A stretch of 64,000 nucleotides of DNA from Rhodocyclaceae bacterium (GCA_004379165.1 NKXK01000022.1:1-64000); one strand, 5' to 3'; positions 1 to 11,769 are shown, counted from the first letter of the stretch. Numbers and translations are program-made. The notes: generated by a model not told the origin, from the sequence alone.

Positions 1-91
1 CCGCCACTTCGGTATGGCTCCTCTGTTGCGAGCATCTCAAGCGCACCATCGCGGCCATCGGACCACCGAAAACCCTCCGCTTGCAAACAGA

Positions 92-373
92 TCATGCAAA
101 CGGTATCGGGTAACTGCGGTTTTTAGGTTCATCGGCTTCGAAGGCCGCCGGTTTGCCGAGAATACGGTCGGGAATGCCGATCTTGCCGATGTCGTGCAGC
201 CGGGCGCTCGTTGCCAGGACGTCGAGTTCGCGTCGGGACAGCCCGATATGCACCCCCAGGGCCAGCGACAGGCCGATGACCCGCTGGCAGTGCTCGCCGG
301 TATTCCGGTCGCGCTCGCCGAGTGCAACCGCAAGGGAGTGCTCGATTTGTTCCAGCACGCTGGGCGATCTCAT
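92..373 (-). pseudogene. Truncated HD-GYP domain protein
   Basis: The frame encodes the first half of an HD-GYP phosphodiesterase domain, a family that usually hydrolyses cyclic di-GMP. Visible hallmarks are His28, the HD pair at residues 60-61 in RLHDIGKIG, and the following IPDRILGKP. In the family this is followed by roughly 100 more residues with further metal-binding histidines and the GYP motif. Here, right after FEADE (about residue 82), the frame runs into 11 unrelated residues and stops. The GYP half is therefore missing and hydrolase activity is unlikely. No good ribosome site precedes the ATG. I could not identify what lies left of the break. It reads as a remnant cut by a rearrangement, but I cannot see the other half. 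Confidence 0.65.
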
Positions 374-435
374 TTTGAATATGACGTCTGATGGACAGTA
401 ACACAGCGCCTGGATTCAATGGGCAAGCCAAAAAG

Positions 436-463
436 ACAGCGGGCGCCCGAAAGCGCCCGTTGT
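436..463 (-). terminator. Rho-independent terminator after the glutathione transferase gene
   Basis: A GC-rich hairpin with stem GCGGGCGC pairing with GCGCCCGT is followed, on the minus strand, by a TTTTT run. It sits 23 bases after the transferase stop codon. Confidence 0.7.
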
Positions 464-485
464 CCCAGGTGTTTGCTCGCTGCGT

Positions 486-1094
486 TCAGTCCTTGGGTAC
501 GGTATCTGCAAACGAGGGGCGCTGCATCAGCTTGCTGTAGAGCTTGCCAAGATTCGGGTACTGCTCCCGCCAGTCGATGTCGGCGAAACGGAAACACAGG
601 TAACCGAGCGCGGTGCCGGCGGCGATGTCCGCCATCGAAATGTGCGTGCCCATGCAGAAGGGCTTTTCACCCAGCCCGTCGGCCATGAAGGCGAGGCTGC
701 GGTGGATCTTGTCGCGCTGACGGGCGATCCAGTCACTGCTTTGCTGTGCAACGGGTCGCTTGGCTTCGAGGAAGGCGCTGGCGGCGGCATCGCAAATGCC
801 ATCGGCGAGGGCTTCCCAGCGCTTGACTTCGGTGCGCTCGCGGTTGGGGGCGGGAAAGAGCTTGTTGTTCGGGGTCACGTTATCGATATATTCGACTATC
901 ACCCGCGAATCGAACAACGGAGTTTCCTCGTCCAGCAGCAAGACCGGAATCTTACCCAGCGGATTGATGTCTGGCACCTTGCTGTCTGCCAGCCATGGCG
1001 AGTCGATCAAGAATTCGAATTCGATCTTTTTTTCTGCCAGCACGATGCGCACTTTGCGCACGAACGGGCTGGTATGGGAGCCGATCAGCTTCAT
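486..1094 (-). CDS. Glutathione S-transferase family protein
   Basis: A 202-residue soluble protein with the two-domain glutathione transferase layout. Residues 1-80 form the thioredoxin-like glutathione-binding domain, with SHTSPFVRKVR near the N-terminus, the cis-proline segment GKIPVLLLD, and the DSR glutathione-contact motif. Residues about 85-200 form the all-helical substrate domain, including the HISMADIAAG helix cap typical of the family. The length is normal. It is transcribed away from purB and ends at a strong terminator. The subfamily resembles YibF-type bacterial transferases, whose physiological substrates are mostly unknown, so no specific detoxification role is claimed. Confidence 0.9.
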   Translation of the reverse strand: MKLIGSHTSPFVRKVRIVLAEKKIEFEFLIDSPWLADSKVPDINPLGKIPVLLLDEETPLFDSRVIVEYIDNVTPNNKLFPAPNRERTEVKRWEALADGICDAAASAFLEAKRPVAQQSSDWIARQRDKIHRSLAFMADGLGEKPFCMGTHISMADIAAGTALGYLCFRFADIDWREQYPNLGKLYSKLMQRPSFADTVPKD

Positions 1095-1172
1095 CGTATG
1101 CTCTATGATTTGGGGGCTTCGATTATAGCGTATGGGCAGCGGGGGGCGGTGCGGGTAAAATTCCGCTTTTGA

Positions 1173-2566
<1,394 letters not shown>

Positions 2567-2567
<1 letters not shown>

Positions 2568-2842
2568 TGAAGTGCACCAAGTGCGGGCTGGACGTGCCCG
2601 AAGATGCCATTTACTGCCCGCACTGTACCGGCGACCGCAAGACCCGCGATATCGAACTCTATCGCGGTGGCGCCAAAGGCGGTGCGCTCGGTCTGGGGAT
2701 TGGCCTGCTGCTGGTGACGATCATGCTCTCGATGTACGACATGGAGCGCGGGATTGCCGCCATCGCACTGGTCCTGCCCATCGGGACCTTTACCACCGGA
2801 TTGATCATCGGCCTGGTCAAGGCCAAACGTGAATGGAAGTAA
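2567..2842 (+). CDS. Small zinc-ribbon membrane protein
   Basis: A 91-residue protein of unknown function. It opens with a zinc-ribbon pattern of two CxxC pairs (CTKCG at residues 3-7, CPHC about 12 residues later). Two hydrophobic segments follow (about residues 34-52 and 60-80), so it probably has a cytoplasmic metal knuckle and two membrane helices. The start was chosen at 2567 because this ATG overlaps the purB stop and gives the zinc ribbon at the very N-terminus. It is probably cotranscribed with purB. I do not recognise a named family. Confidence 0.75.
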
Positions 2843-2847
2843 GCCAC

Positions 2848-3165
2848 ATGTCTTTTGCAGAAAACCTCAAGAAGCTTCCCGGGATCTCCCATCTTGCAGC
2901 GATCAACCTGCTCGATGCCGACAGCAATGTTGTCGCCAGCATCGAAAACAAACCGGGCAGCCAGGGCTCGCTCGCCGTGTATAACCATCTGGCGCAGACC
3001 TATGGTTCGATCAATGGCGAAGCCGCGAAGAAGGGGCTGGAAATTTTTGCCGAGCATACCGAGGACGAGCGTGCCAATCCGGGCAAGCACCCGAACATCG
3101 CCCGTCTGCTGGCCATCGAATCCGGCCAGTCGGCACTGCGGGTGAAGCACGTTTTCGCGGTCTGA
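2848..3165 (+). CDS. DUF2322 family protein
   Basis: A 105-residue soluble protein resembling the DUF2322 family of short conserved betaproteobacterial proteins (from memory, not searched). Function is unknown. The chosen ATG is preceded by GGAAGTAAG; an upstream in-frame ATG at 2833 overlaps the previous gene and lacks a better ribosome site. Family-like features are an N-terminal FAENLKKLPGI helix, the LLDADSNVVASIENKPGSQ segment and a conserved NPGKHPN stretch. It lies 5 bases after the zinc-ribbon gene and ahead of a terminator, so it ends the purB operon. Confidence 0.8.
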   Translation: MSFAENLKKLPGISHLAAINLLDADSNVVASIENKPGSQGSLAVYNHLAQTYGSINGEAAKKGLEIFAEHTEDERANPGKHPNIARLLAIESGQSALRVKHVFAV

Positions 3166-3183
3166 TCCTTCATCAAAAACAAT

Positions 3184-3224
3184 CAAGGGGCTGGTGAATT
3201 TGCTTCACCAACCCCTTGTCTTTG
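3184..3224 (+). terminator. Terminator of the purB operon
   Basis: A near-perfect 14-bp stem (CAAGGGGCTGGTGA with TCACCAACCCCTTG) and a short loop, followed by TCTTTGATTT. Confidence 0.8.
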
Positions 3225-3240
3225 ATTTCGGTCATCAAGC

Positions 3241-3246
3241 TATAAT
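3241..3246 (+). promoter_or_regulatory. Possible -10 element of the cytochrome c' gene
   Basis: A perfect TATAAT lies 76 bases before the cytochrome c' start codon. Only a weak -35 candidate (TTGTCT, 19-base spacer) is visible, so the promoter call is tentative. Confidence 0.4.
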
Positions 3247-3322
3247 TTGCGCGGAATAAAAACGGACCGCAACGCGTATACGTCATGCAGTCCTTCCAAT
3301 CGATCAACAACGGAGATCACCC

Positions 3323-3839
3323 ATGAAAACCAAAATCGCGCTCGCCCTCCTCTCTGTCAGCCTCGTCAGCGGCGCTGCCGTCGCCCAGGTCAAGCCGGAA
3401 GACGCCATCAAGTAGCCTCGTCAGCGGCGCTGCCGTCGCCCAGGTCAAGCCGGAAGACGCCATCAAGTGGCGCCAGTCCGGCTATGCCTTCATGGCCTGG
3501 AACATGGGTCGTATCAAGGCCAATGTGGACGGCACCTACAATAAGGATGAAGTGATCAAGGCGGCCAACGCCATTCAGGCGATTGCCAATTCGGGCATGG
3601 GCGCGCTGTACCTGCCGGGTACCGACAAGGGCAAAGGCTGGAAGGAGACCCGTGTCAAGCCGGAACTGTTCACCGACAAGGAAGGCGTCGGCAAGGTCGC
3701 GACCAATTTCGTCCAGCAGGCCAACGAAATGGCCAAGGTTGCCGCTGCCGGCGATGCCGCAGCTACCAAGGTGCAGTTTGGCAAGCTGGGCGAGTCCTGC
3801 AAGGGCTGCCACGACAAGTTCCGCGTCGACGAGAAGTAA
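3323..3839 (+). pseudogene. Cytochrome c' gene interrupted by a 55-bp tandem duplication
   Basis: Cytochrome c' is a periplasmic class II c-type cytochrome that binds NO. The ATG at 3323 opens a signal peptide (MKTKIALALLSVSLVSGAAVA) and mature VKPEDAIK, then reads directly into TAG at 3413-3415. The rest is intact in another frame, from WRQSGYAFMAWNMGRIKANVDG to the C-terminal haem site CKGCH. The cause is visible: bases 3359-3413 are repeated exactly at 3414-3468. Because 55 is not a multiple of three, the repeat shifts the frame. Removing one copy restores a continuous 153-residue cytochrome c' of normal size. As written, only a 30-residue peptide would be made. This could be a real inactivation, a reversible slippage switch or an assembly error. 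Confidence 0.88.
3359..3468 (+). repeat. Perfect 55-bp tandem duplication (two copies)
   Basis: Copy 1 spans 3359-3413 and copy 2 spans 3414-3468, identical base for base. The unit covers the end of the signal peptide and the first mature residues of cytochrome c'. Confidence 0.97.
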
Positions 3840-3925
3840 TCCGCGGATTGCTCCGCACACGATGGCGCCTGCGGGCGCCATTTTCATCTCTGCTCAAACT
3901 CCAACTGTCACCTTGGCGATTCAAC

Positions 3926-4618
3926 ATGACGAATAAGCGCGTTTTCATCTGGGATCTACCGACCCGCATCTTCCACTGGGCGCTGGTCCTGTGCGTCATT
4001 GGTGCCGTGATCAGTGGCCAGATCGGCGGCAACCTCATGGAGTGGCATGGCAAGCTGGGTCTGGCCGTCGTCGGCCTGATCGCTTTCCGTCTGGTCTGGG
4101 GACTGCTGGGTTCGACCTACGCCCGCTTCTGCCAGTTTTTCCCGACGCAGGGCAAGGTCTTGGCCTACCTCAAGGGGCAATGGCAGGGTCATGGTCATAA
4201 CCCGCTGGGCGCCTTCTCGGTCTTTGGCCTGCTGGCGCTGCTGGCTTTTCAGGTGGGCAGCGGCCTGTTTGCCAATGACGACATCGCCTTCAACGGCCCA
4301 ATGCAGGCGCTGGTCGGCAAGGATCTCAGCGATGTGCTCACCGGCTGGCACAAGCTGGCGTCGAATGTGCTGATTGCGCTGGTCGTGCTGCATATCGGCG
4401 CCATCATGTTCTACGCTCACGTCAAGAAGGACAACCTCGTCAAGCCGATGATCACCGGCTGGAAAGACAATGCCGAAGGCGAATCGGCACGCGGTGGTGG
4501 CGTGTTGGCGCTGGTGCTGGCAATCGCAGTGGCTGCGGCGGCGGTCTACGGTGCCAGCGGCGCCTGGGTGCCTGCACCGCCACCACCACCACCGGCGGCA
4601 GAAACACCGAACTGGTAG
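3926..4618 (+). CDS. Cytochrome b561 family membrane protein
   Basis: A 230-residue inner-membrane b-type cytochrome of the four-helix di-haem b561/hydrogenase cytochrome-b type. It starts with the family hallmark VFIWDLPTRIFHW (haem-ligand His), has further candidate ligands in EWHGKLG, GWHKLASN and LHIGAIMFY, and a fifth hydrophobic segment near the C-terminus followed by a proline-rich tail. An upstream ATG at 3848 would add 26 residues without support, so the start at 3926 was chosen; it fits the family N-terminus. In many proteobacteria this family sits beside cytochrome c' or other periplasmic c-type cytochromes and passes electrons to them. Here the neighbouring cytochrome c' gene is broken. 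Confidence 0.88.
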   Translation: MTNKRVFIWDLPTRIFHWALVLCVIGAVISGQIGGNLMEWHGKLGLAVVGLIAFRLVWGLLGSTYARFCQFFPTQGKVLAYLKGQWQGHGHNPLGAFSVFGLLALLAFQVGSGLFANDDIAFNGPMQALVGKDLSDVLTGWHKLASNVLIALVVLHIGAIMFYAHVKKDNLVKPMITGWKDNAEGESARGGGVLALVLAIAVAAAAVYGASGAWVPAPPPPPPAAETPNW

Positions 4619-4640
4619 GCGCGCCGAAGCGTCGCCCAAA

Positions 4641-4670
4641 GAAAAAGCCACCGATTTTGGTGGCTTTTTC
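4641..4670. terminator. Bidirectional terminator between cytochrome b561 and secF
   Basis: A perfect 12-bp stem (GAAAAAGCCACC with GGTGGCTTTTTC) with A-runs on one side and T-runs on the other lies between two convergent genes. Its right arm is shared with a copy of the dispersed repeat. Confidence 0.85.
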
Positions 4671-4686
4671 GTGTTGACCGCAGCAG
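4651..4686 (+). repeat. Dispersed 31-36 bp repeat, copy 1 (forward)
   Basis: Intergenic copy ending in GTTGACCGCAGCAG, overlapping the terminator. Family described in the findings. Confidence 0.75.
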
Positions 4687-4690
4687 TGGA

Positions 4691-5635
4691 TCAGACGACC
4701 GCGCCTTCTTCGTTGGCGCCTTCGATGACCTTCTTCTGCTTGATGAATTGCTCGCGCGAGACGCCCAGCCACATTACCAGCGGGCTGGCCACCAGCACCG
4801 AGGAGTAGATGCCGAAGCAGATGCCGATGGTCAGGGCCAGCGAGAAGTAATAAAGCGTTTCCCCGCCGAAGATCAGCATCGACAACACCATCATCTGCGT
4901 ACTGCCGTGGGTGATGATGGTCCGGCTGATGGTACTGGTGATGGCGTGGTCGAGAATCTGGGGGGTACTCATGCCGCGGACCTTCTTGAAGGTTTCACGG
5001 ACGCGGTCGAAGACGACCACCGATTCGTTAACCGAGTAGCCGAGTACAGCCAGCACCGCGGCCAGCACCGACAGCGAGAACTCCCACTGGAAGGCAGCAA
5101 AAAAACCGAGAATGATGATCACGTCGTGCAGGTTGGCGATGATTGCCGACACGGCAAAGCGCCACTCGAAGCGGAAAGCGAGGTAGATGACGATGCCGAG
5201 AATTACCAGCAGCAGGGCCATCGCGCCGTTCTCGGCGAGCTCCTTGCCGACCTGCGGGCCGACGAACTCGACGCGCGACAGCGCGGCACCCGGCGCCTCG
5301 GCTTCCAGCGACTGCATGACCGTTTCGCCGAGCTTGGCGGTGTTCTGGTCACCCTTCAGGGGCAGGCGGATCATCACGTCCTGCGACGAACCGAAGTTCT
5401 GCACCTGATAGTCCGAGAAGCCGGCCTTGCCCAGCGCGCCGCGGATCTTTTCGAGGTCCGCCGCCTGCTGGTACTTCACTTCGACAAGCGTGCCGCCCGT
5501 GAATTCGACCGACAGGTGCAAGCCCTTGGTGGCGAGGAAGAAAACCGCCAGCAGGAAGGTGACCAACGAAATGACGTTGAACACCAGCGCGTGGCGCATG
5601 AAGGGAATGTCTTTCTTGATCCGGAAAAATTCCAT
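4691..5635 (-). CDS. secF: Protein translocase subunit SecF
   Basis: SecF forms, with SecD, the inner-membrane complex that uses proton motive force to help pull exported proteins through SecYEG. The 314-residue protein has one N-terminal helix (from VFNVISLVTFLLAVFFL), the conserved VEFTGGTLVEV segment that opens the periplasmic domain, and five C-terminal helices including GYSVNESVVVFDRVRE. Length is typical. It lies 12 bases after secD on the same strand and ends at the bidirectional terminator. Confidence 0.96.
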   Translation of the reverse strand: MEFFRIKKDIPFMRHALVFNVISLVTFLLAVFFLATKGLHLSVEFTGGTLVEVKYQQAADLEKIRGALGKAGFSDYQVQNFGSSQDVMIRLPLKGDQNTAKLGETVMQSLEAEAPGAALSRVEFVGPQVGKELAENGAMALLLVILGIVIYLAFRFEWRFAVSAIIANLHDVIIILGFFAAFQWEFSLSVLAAVLAVLGYSVNESVVVFDRVRETFKKVRGMSTPQILDHAITSTISRTIITHGSTQMMVLSMLIFGGETLYYFSLALTIGICFGIYSSVLVASPLVMWLGVSREQFIKQKKVIEGANEEGAVV

Positions 5636-5647
5636 GGTCGTTTTTCC

Positions 5648-7528
5648 TTACTTTTTGCCGTTGACCGCAGACGCTGTGCCCGGCTTCCAGATCTGGCCGA
5701 TGGCGACCTTGGTCAGCTTCTTCTGGCGGCCATAGATCAGGTTGACCAGAGCGCGCGAGACGACGACCGAAGAGAAGATCGAGGTCATGATCCCCAGACA
5801 GTGCACCACGGCAAAGCCGCGAACGGGGCCTGAGCCGAAGATGAGCAGGGCGAGGCCAGCGATCAGTGTCGTGATGTTGGAGTCGAGAATGGTGCCAAAG
5901 GCGCGTTCGTAGCCTTCCGAGATGGCGGCCTGCGGCGGCATGCCGGCCCGCAGTTCTTCGCGCACCCGCTCGTTGATCAGCACGTTGGCGTCGATGGCCA
6001 TCCCCAGCGTCAGCGCGATGGCGGCGATACCGGGCAGGGTCAGCGTGGCCTGCAGCAGCGAGAGCAGGGCCACGAGGAAGAGCAGGTTGGCGGCCAGTGC
6101 CAGCACCGACACGACACCGAACATCTGGTAGTAGAGAATCATGAAGACGGCGATGGCGGCAAAGCCCCACATCGTCGAATTGAAACCTTTCTGGATGTTT
6201 TCAGCACCGAGTGACGGACCGATGGTGCGCTCTTCGATGATATCCATGGGCGCAGCCAGCGAGCCGGCACGCAACAGCAGCGCCGTGTCGTTGGCTTCGC
6301 TGGTGGTCATGCGGCCGGAAATCTGTACGCGGCCACCGCCAATTTCGGTGCGGATGACCGGTGCGGTGACGACTTCACCCTTGCCCTTTTCGATGAGCAG
6401 GATGGCCATGCGCTTGTTGACGTTCTCGCGGGTCACATCCTTGAATATGCGGGCGCCAGCAGCGTCCAGTGTCAGGTGTACCGCTGGCTCGTGAGTCTGG
6501 CCATCGAAACCGGGTTGGGCGTCGGTCAGGCGGTCGCCAGTGAGGACGACCTGCTTCTTCACCAGCAGCGGCTGGCCGCCACGCTCGGTATAGACCTCGG
6601 TGCCGAACGGGGCACTGCCCGAGATCGCCGCTTCGAGCGCGCCCGGCGAGTCGTCGACGAGGCGGATTTCCAGGGTCGCGGTGCGGCCGAGGATGTCCTT
6701 GGCCTTGGCCGTGTCCTGCACGCCCGGCAACTGGACGACGATGCGGTCGGCACCTTGCTGCTGGATCACCGGTTCGGCGACGCCGAGTTCGTTGATCCGG
6801 TTGTGCAGCGTGGTGACGTTCTGCTTGAGCGCGAATTCGCCAATCTTCTTCTGCGCTTCCGGCTTCAGCGTCGCCACCAGCTTGAAATCAGTGCCGTCGG
6901 CCACTTCGTTGAGCAGCAGGTCCGGCTGACTATCGGTAATGGCGTTGCGTGCCTTGTCGCGGGTTTCGGCATCGCGGAACTTGACGACCAGGCGTTCACC
7001 TTCGCGGTTGATACCGGCGTGGCGCAGATTTTTGTCGCGCATCACGGTGCGCAGGTCAGCCGACATCGAATCAAGACGCTTGGTCAGCGCACCCTTCATA
7101 TCCACCTGCAGCAGGAAGTGCACGCCGCCGCGCAGGTCGAGGCCGAGGTACATCGGCAGCGCGTGCAGGCTGGTCAGCCACTGCGGCGAAGCCGACAGCA
7201 GGTTGAGGGCAACCACGTACTGCGGGTCGGCCGGGTCCGGGTTGAAGGCCTTTTCCAGGATGTCCTTGGCCTTCAGCTGGGTGTCGGTGTCCTTGAGGCG
7301 GGTCTTGACGCCATTGGTGTCGAGCTGGATGCCAGTGTGCTCGACGCCCGCAGCCTTCAGGGTCTCTTCGACGCGGCTCTGCGTCTTGGCGTCGACCTTG
7401 ATCGTGGCCTTGGCACTGGAAACCTGCACCGCCGGCGATTCACCGAAGAAATTGGGCAGGGTGTAGATGAAGCCCAGCACCAGCGCGATGGCGACGGTGA
7501 TGTACTTCCAGAGGGGGTAGCGATTCAT
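5648..7528 (-). CDS. secD: Protein translocase subunit SecD
   Basis: SecD, 626 residues, is the partner of SecF. Visible are an N-terminal membrane helix (WKYITVAIALVLGFIYTLPNFF), the large periplasmic P1 domain with LGLDLRGGVHFLLQVD, and the C-terminal helical block with DANVLINERVREE (RND-type motif) and EGYERAFGTILDSNITTLIAGL. Length is normal for proteobacteria. Its last codons and stop coincide with a partial copy of the dispersed repeat (GTTGACCGCAG), giving the C-terminus SAVNGKK. Confidence 0.96.
   Translation of the reverse strand: MNRYPLWKYITVAIALVLGFIYTLPNFFGESPAVQVSSAKATIKVDAKTQSRVEETLKAAGVEHTGIQLDTNGVKTRLKDTDTQLKAKDILEKAFNPDPADPQYVVALNLLSASPQWLTSLHALPMYLGLDLRGGVHFLLQVDMKGALTKRLDSMSADLRTVMRDKNLRHAGINREGERLVVKFRDAETRDKARNAITDSQPDLLLNEVADGTDFKLVATLKPEAQKKIGEFALKQNVTTLHNRINELGVAEPVIQQQGADRIVVQLPGVQDTAKAKDILGRTATLEIRLVDDSPGALEAAISGSAPFGTEVYTERGGQPLLVKKQVVLTGDRLTDAQPGFDGQTHEPAVHLTLDAAGARIFKDVTRENVNKRMAILLIEKGKGEVVTAPVIRTEIGGGRVQISGRMTTSEANDTALLLRAGSLAAPMDIIEERTIGPSLGAENIQKGFNSTMWGFAAIAVFMILYYQMFGVVSVLALAANLLFLVALLSLLQATLTLPGIAAIALTLGMAIDANVLINERVREELRAGMPPQAAISEGYERAFGTILDSNITTLIAGLALLIFGSGPVRGFAVVHCLGIMTSIFSSVVVSRALVNLIYGRQKKLTKVAIGQIWKPGTASAVNGKK
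5651..5671 (+). repeat. Dispersed repeat, copy 2 (partial, forward, secD 3' end)
   Basis: The TTTTTGCCGTTGACCGCAGA part of the element overlaps the final codons of secD. Only the 3' half of the consensus is recognisable. Confidence 0.45.
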
Positions 7529-7546
7529 GGTGGCTCTAAAGCGAAA

Positions 7547-7567
7547 AAGGCGGCCGGCGGCCGCCTT
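7547..7567 (-). terminator. Hairpin between yajC and secD
   Basis: A perfect 9-bp GC-rich stem (AAGGCGGCC with GGCCGCCTT) and 3-base loop, followed on the minus strand by TTTTTCGC. It may partly terminate yajC transcripts and lower secDF expression. Confidence 0.7.
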
Positions 7568-7577
7568 CTGGCGTGGG

Positions 7578-7904
7578 TTACAGCGACTTCAGCGTGCCCT
7601 TGGGCAGAACCAGGCCAATGGCCGGCTTCTGGACGGTGACTTCGGTGCCTTCGGCGATTTCCAGCGTGACGTAGTTGTCGCCAACCTTGGTGATCTTGCC
7701 GACCAGGCCGCCACCAGTGACGACTTCGTCGCCCTTGGCCAGCGCCTCGATCAGGGCCTTGTGTTCCTTGGCCTTCTTCATCTGCGGGCGAATCATCAGG
7801 AACCAGAGCACGACGAACATCAGGATCATCGGCAGCAACTGCATGAAGCCGCCGGTCGGATCGGCAGCGGCGCCAGCGGTCTGGGCGTGGGCAAGACTAA
7901 TCAT
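7578..7904 (-). CDS. yajC: Preprotein translocase subunit YajC
   Basis: A 108-residue single-helix membrane protein that associates with SecDF. The helix LLPMILMFVVLWFLMIRPQ is followed by the characteristic charged stretch KKAKEHKALIEALAKGDEVVTGGGLVGKI and a small soluble domain. It lies between tgt and secD on the same strand, in the usual queA-tgt-yajC-secD-secF order. Confidence 0.95.
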   Translation of the reverse strand: MISLAHAQTAGAAADPTGGFMQLLPMILMFVVLWFLMIRPQMKKAKEHKALIEALAKGDEVVTGGGLVGKITKVGDNYVTLEIAEGTEVTVQKPAIGLVLPKGTLKSL

Positions 7905-7948
7905 GGGTAAGACTCCGGATTGCGGGGTGAATTAAACGGGGCATTCTA

Positions 7949-10160
<2,212 letters not shown>

Positions 10161-10179
10161 GGCGCTGCGCATGCGAAAA

Positions 10180-10203
10180 CGGCTCTCCGGGAAGGGAGAG
10201 CCG
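10180..10203 (-). terminator. Original terminator of tRNA-Leu, now beside the displaced tRNA 3' fragment
   Basis: A 9-bp stem (CGGCTCTCC with GGAGAGCCG) followed on the minus strand by GTTTTC, lying 9 bases beyond the tRNA fragment. It mirrors the hairpin after the intact tRNA and fits a terminator left behind by island insertion. Confidence 0.6.
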
Positions 10204-10211
10204 CTTGGAAT

Positions 10212-10269
10212 TTGGTGCCCCGAGCCAGACTCGAACTGGCACACCTTTCGGCGGCGGATTTTGAATCCG
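10212..10269 (-). repeat. attachment-site copy: 58-bp 3' fragment of tRNA-Leu(CAA)
   Basis: These 58 bases are identical to 12682-12739, the 3' two thirds of the intact tRNA-Leu gene including the CCA end. Beyond 10269 similarity stops inside the anticodon stem, so this copy is not a functional tRNA. The pair of direct repeats bounds the island between them. Confidence 0.9.
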
Positions 10270-10491
10270 AGTCGCTACCCCTGAACACCAAGGAAAAAAC
10301 ACAGTAATCCCAATTTATTCAATGGACTACTCTACCTAGCGTTACCCCAGTTTACCACGGATTACCGCGCCAAGTGCTGCAAAAGTGCTGCATTGAGGTG
10401 ATGAGGCCAATTTTCTGGGAGGTTGGGGTAAAAACCGAACTGGTGGCTATACAGAATGCAGCTATGTAGCTGCGTTCTTTGGAAAACCACT

Positions 10492-10755
10492 ATGGAAAAA
10501 TTACTATCCCCGAAGGCGTTAGCCGAATTACTCGGCATCGCTACGCAAACGATCTACAACCGACACTCACTGGGCGGTGATCTTCCCCCCGCGATTAAAG
10601 TGGGGCGGGCCCTGAGATTTAGGCCGAGCGATGTATCCGCATGGCTAGAACGTCATCGTCAGTTCGCAGACGATTCGCCTCAAGTTCTGCTACTTCCAGT
10701 GATTCGCCGGTCAGGGCGACCAACTAAAGCAGAGCAGATTGCTCGTCGTCGTTAA
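10492..10755 (+). CDS. AlpA/excisionase-like helix-turn-helix protein
   Basis: An 87-residue protein with a MerR-like winged helix of the excisionase/AlpA type: LSPKALAELLGIATQTIYN forms the helix-turn-helix and IKVGRALRFRPSDVSAWLERH the wing and following helix. Such proteins regulate integrase or phage genes on integrative elements, which fits its place just inside the tRNA-Leu island. The start at 10492 was chosen because the domain begins within a few residues; the upstream in-frame ATG at 10456 adds an unrelated stretch. The basic C-terminal tail (SGRPTKAEQIARRR) is unusual for an excisionase. Confidence 0.75.
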   Translation: MEKLLSPKALAELLGIATQTIYNRHSLGGDLPPAIKVGRALRFRPSDVSAWLERHRQFADDSPQVLLLPVIRRSGRPTKAEQIARRR

Positions 10756-10788
10756 AACGGGTATCCGGAAAAAGTTGGGGGTTGACGC

Positions 10789-11517
10789 CTAGAAGTCGTC
10801 TGAGTCCAAAAACAGAAGAAGCGTGGGTAGGTCGGTTCCAAGGTTCCCTGGCCGGGGCTTAATCTTGGTTTCATACCCATCATCGAATGACCCCATGCAG
10901 AACATCATTCGCGCCATGCCAACCTCTTCAAACCGCTGTTTCTTCTTGACCCTGACTTTCTCCTGGATGGAAACCCGGCGTTGCAGCCTGTCTGTGAATA
11001 GCACCTTGGCCCGTAACCGCTCAAACGTATAACCCCGGCCATCTCGATAGACCCGACGCACCTTGGCATTGAACGACTCGGTGAAGGCGTTGGTGATGCG
11101 GTGGTCGTCGAAGTAGTTGAGAATCCATTCCTTCCAGTTGCGGAAGGCGGTCTTCACGGGCCGGAATGGCTTGGCAAGCTCATCAGGAATGCTTGCCTCC
11201 CAAACAAGATATTCGCCCCAAGCCTCTTCCTTCGTTTCCACGTCATAGACCTTGTACAGCCGTTCCTTCAGGTCGTAGGCTGTCGCCAGCAGCGGAAAGC
11301 TGTTCAGCCAACCAGAGACGGTCAGGTATTGCTCATCGTTCAGGTCGGCGGCTCGCTTGTCGAACAGCTCGTGCGCCTTCTTCAGCCCGGCTCCTTGCTT
11401 CTTCGGGTCGGCTTTGCCGATGCCGCGCCTAACGGCGTCCAAAGCAGCGTTGGCCTTGCTGACGACGTGGGATTTGTCGACCACGATTTTCAGGGCTTCG
11501 GATTCTTCGGTGGACAA
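10789..11517 (-). pseudogene. ISL3-family transposase fragment (N-terminus missing)
   Basis: The 242-residue frame matches the C-terminal half of ISL3-type DDE transposases: VVDKSHVVSKANAALDAVRR carries one catalytic Asp, and HRITNAFTESFNAKVRRVYRDGRGYTFERLRAKVLF contains the Glu-bearing segment. Family members are about 400 residues and start with a zinc-finger domain that is absent here. Upstream of the nominal TTG start the frame meets a TAG within 15 bases, and the flanking DNA belongs to another gene. The element is a truncated, inactive relic. I could not recognise terminal inverted repeats. Confidence 0.8.
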
Positions 11518-11518
11518 C

Positions 11519-11719
11519 CTCGATAATAACTATGGCGAGGAATCAGTGCTCGATGTGCTCGGCTCACTGCGTCAAATCCGCAGCCCCGCGCATCCCGATG
11601 AGTGCAACTATGTTCGCGTGGTTGTTGATGGCCTCGAAGTTGCATACTGGTGCGACGACGAGTGGCGTGACGACCCGGCGTGCGTGATGGGAGCTTTTCT
11701 TGGCGCGGCTCACGGCTGA
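11519..11719 (+). pseudogene. 3' fragment of a hypothetical gene cut by the transposase relic
   Basis: An open frame running to the TGA at 11717-11719 encodes a plausible acidic protein tail (EESVLDVLGSLRQIRSP, NYVRVVVDGLEVAYW, DDEWRDDPACVMGAFLGAA). It has no start codon of its own on the right side of the transposase junction. The composition looks coding and ordinary, so I read it as the surviving end of a gene interrupted by the ISL3-type element. Function unknown. Confidence 0.5.
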
Positions 11720-11769
11720 GACTGCTTGACCTCTAACTGTCGAGTCCCTATCCTCTTCTCAAGGAGATT

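Noticed and set aside
1-130. Fragment resembling the start of a receiver domain left of the HD-GYP break
   Set aside because: The similarity (DGALEMLATEEPY) is too short to support a call at the window edge.
3222-3238. TTGAT and ATCAA half-sites before cytochrome c'
   Set aside because: The halves are seven bases apart instead of four, so this is not a convincing Fnr/Dnr box.
3247-3555. Open frame overlapping the cytochrome c' start
   Set aside because: It exists only because of the duplication, has no ribosome site and encodes low-quality arginine/proline-rich text; it is a shadow of the cytochrome c' gene.
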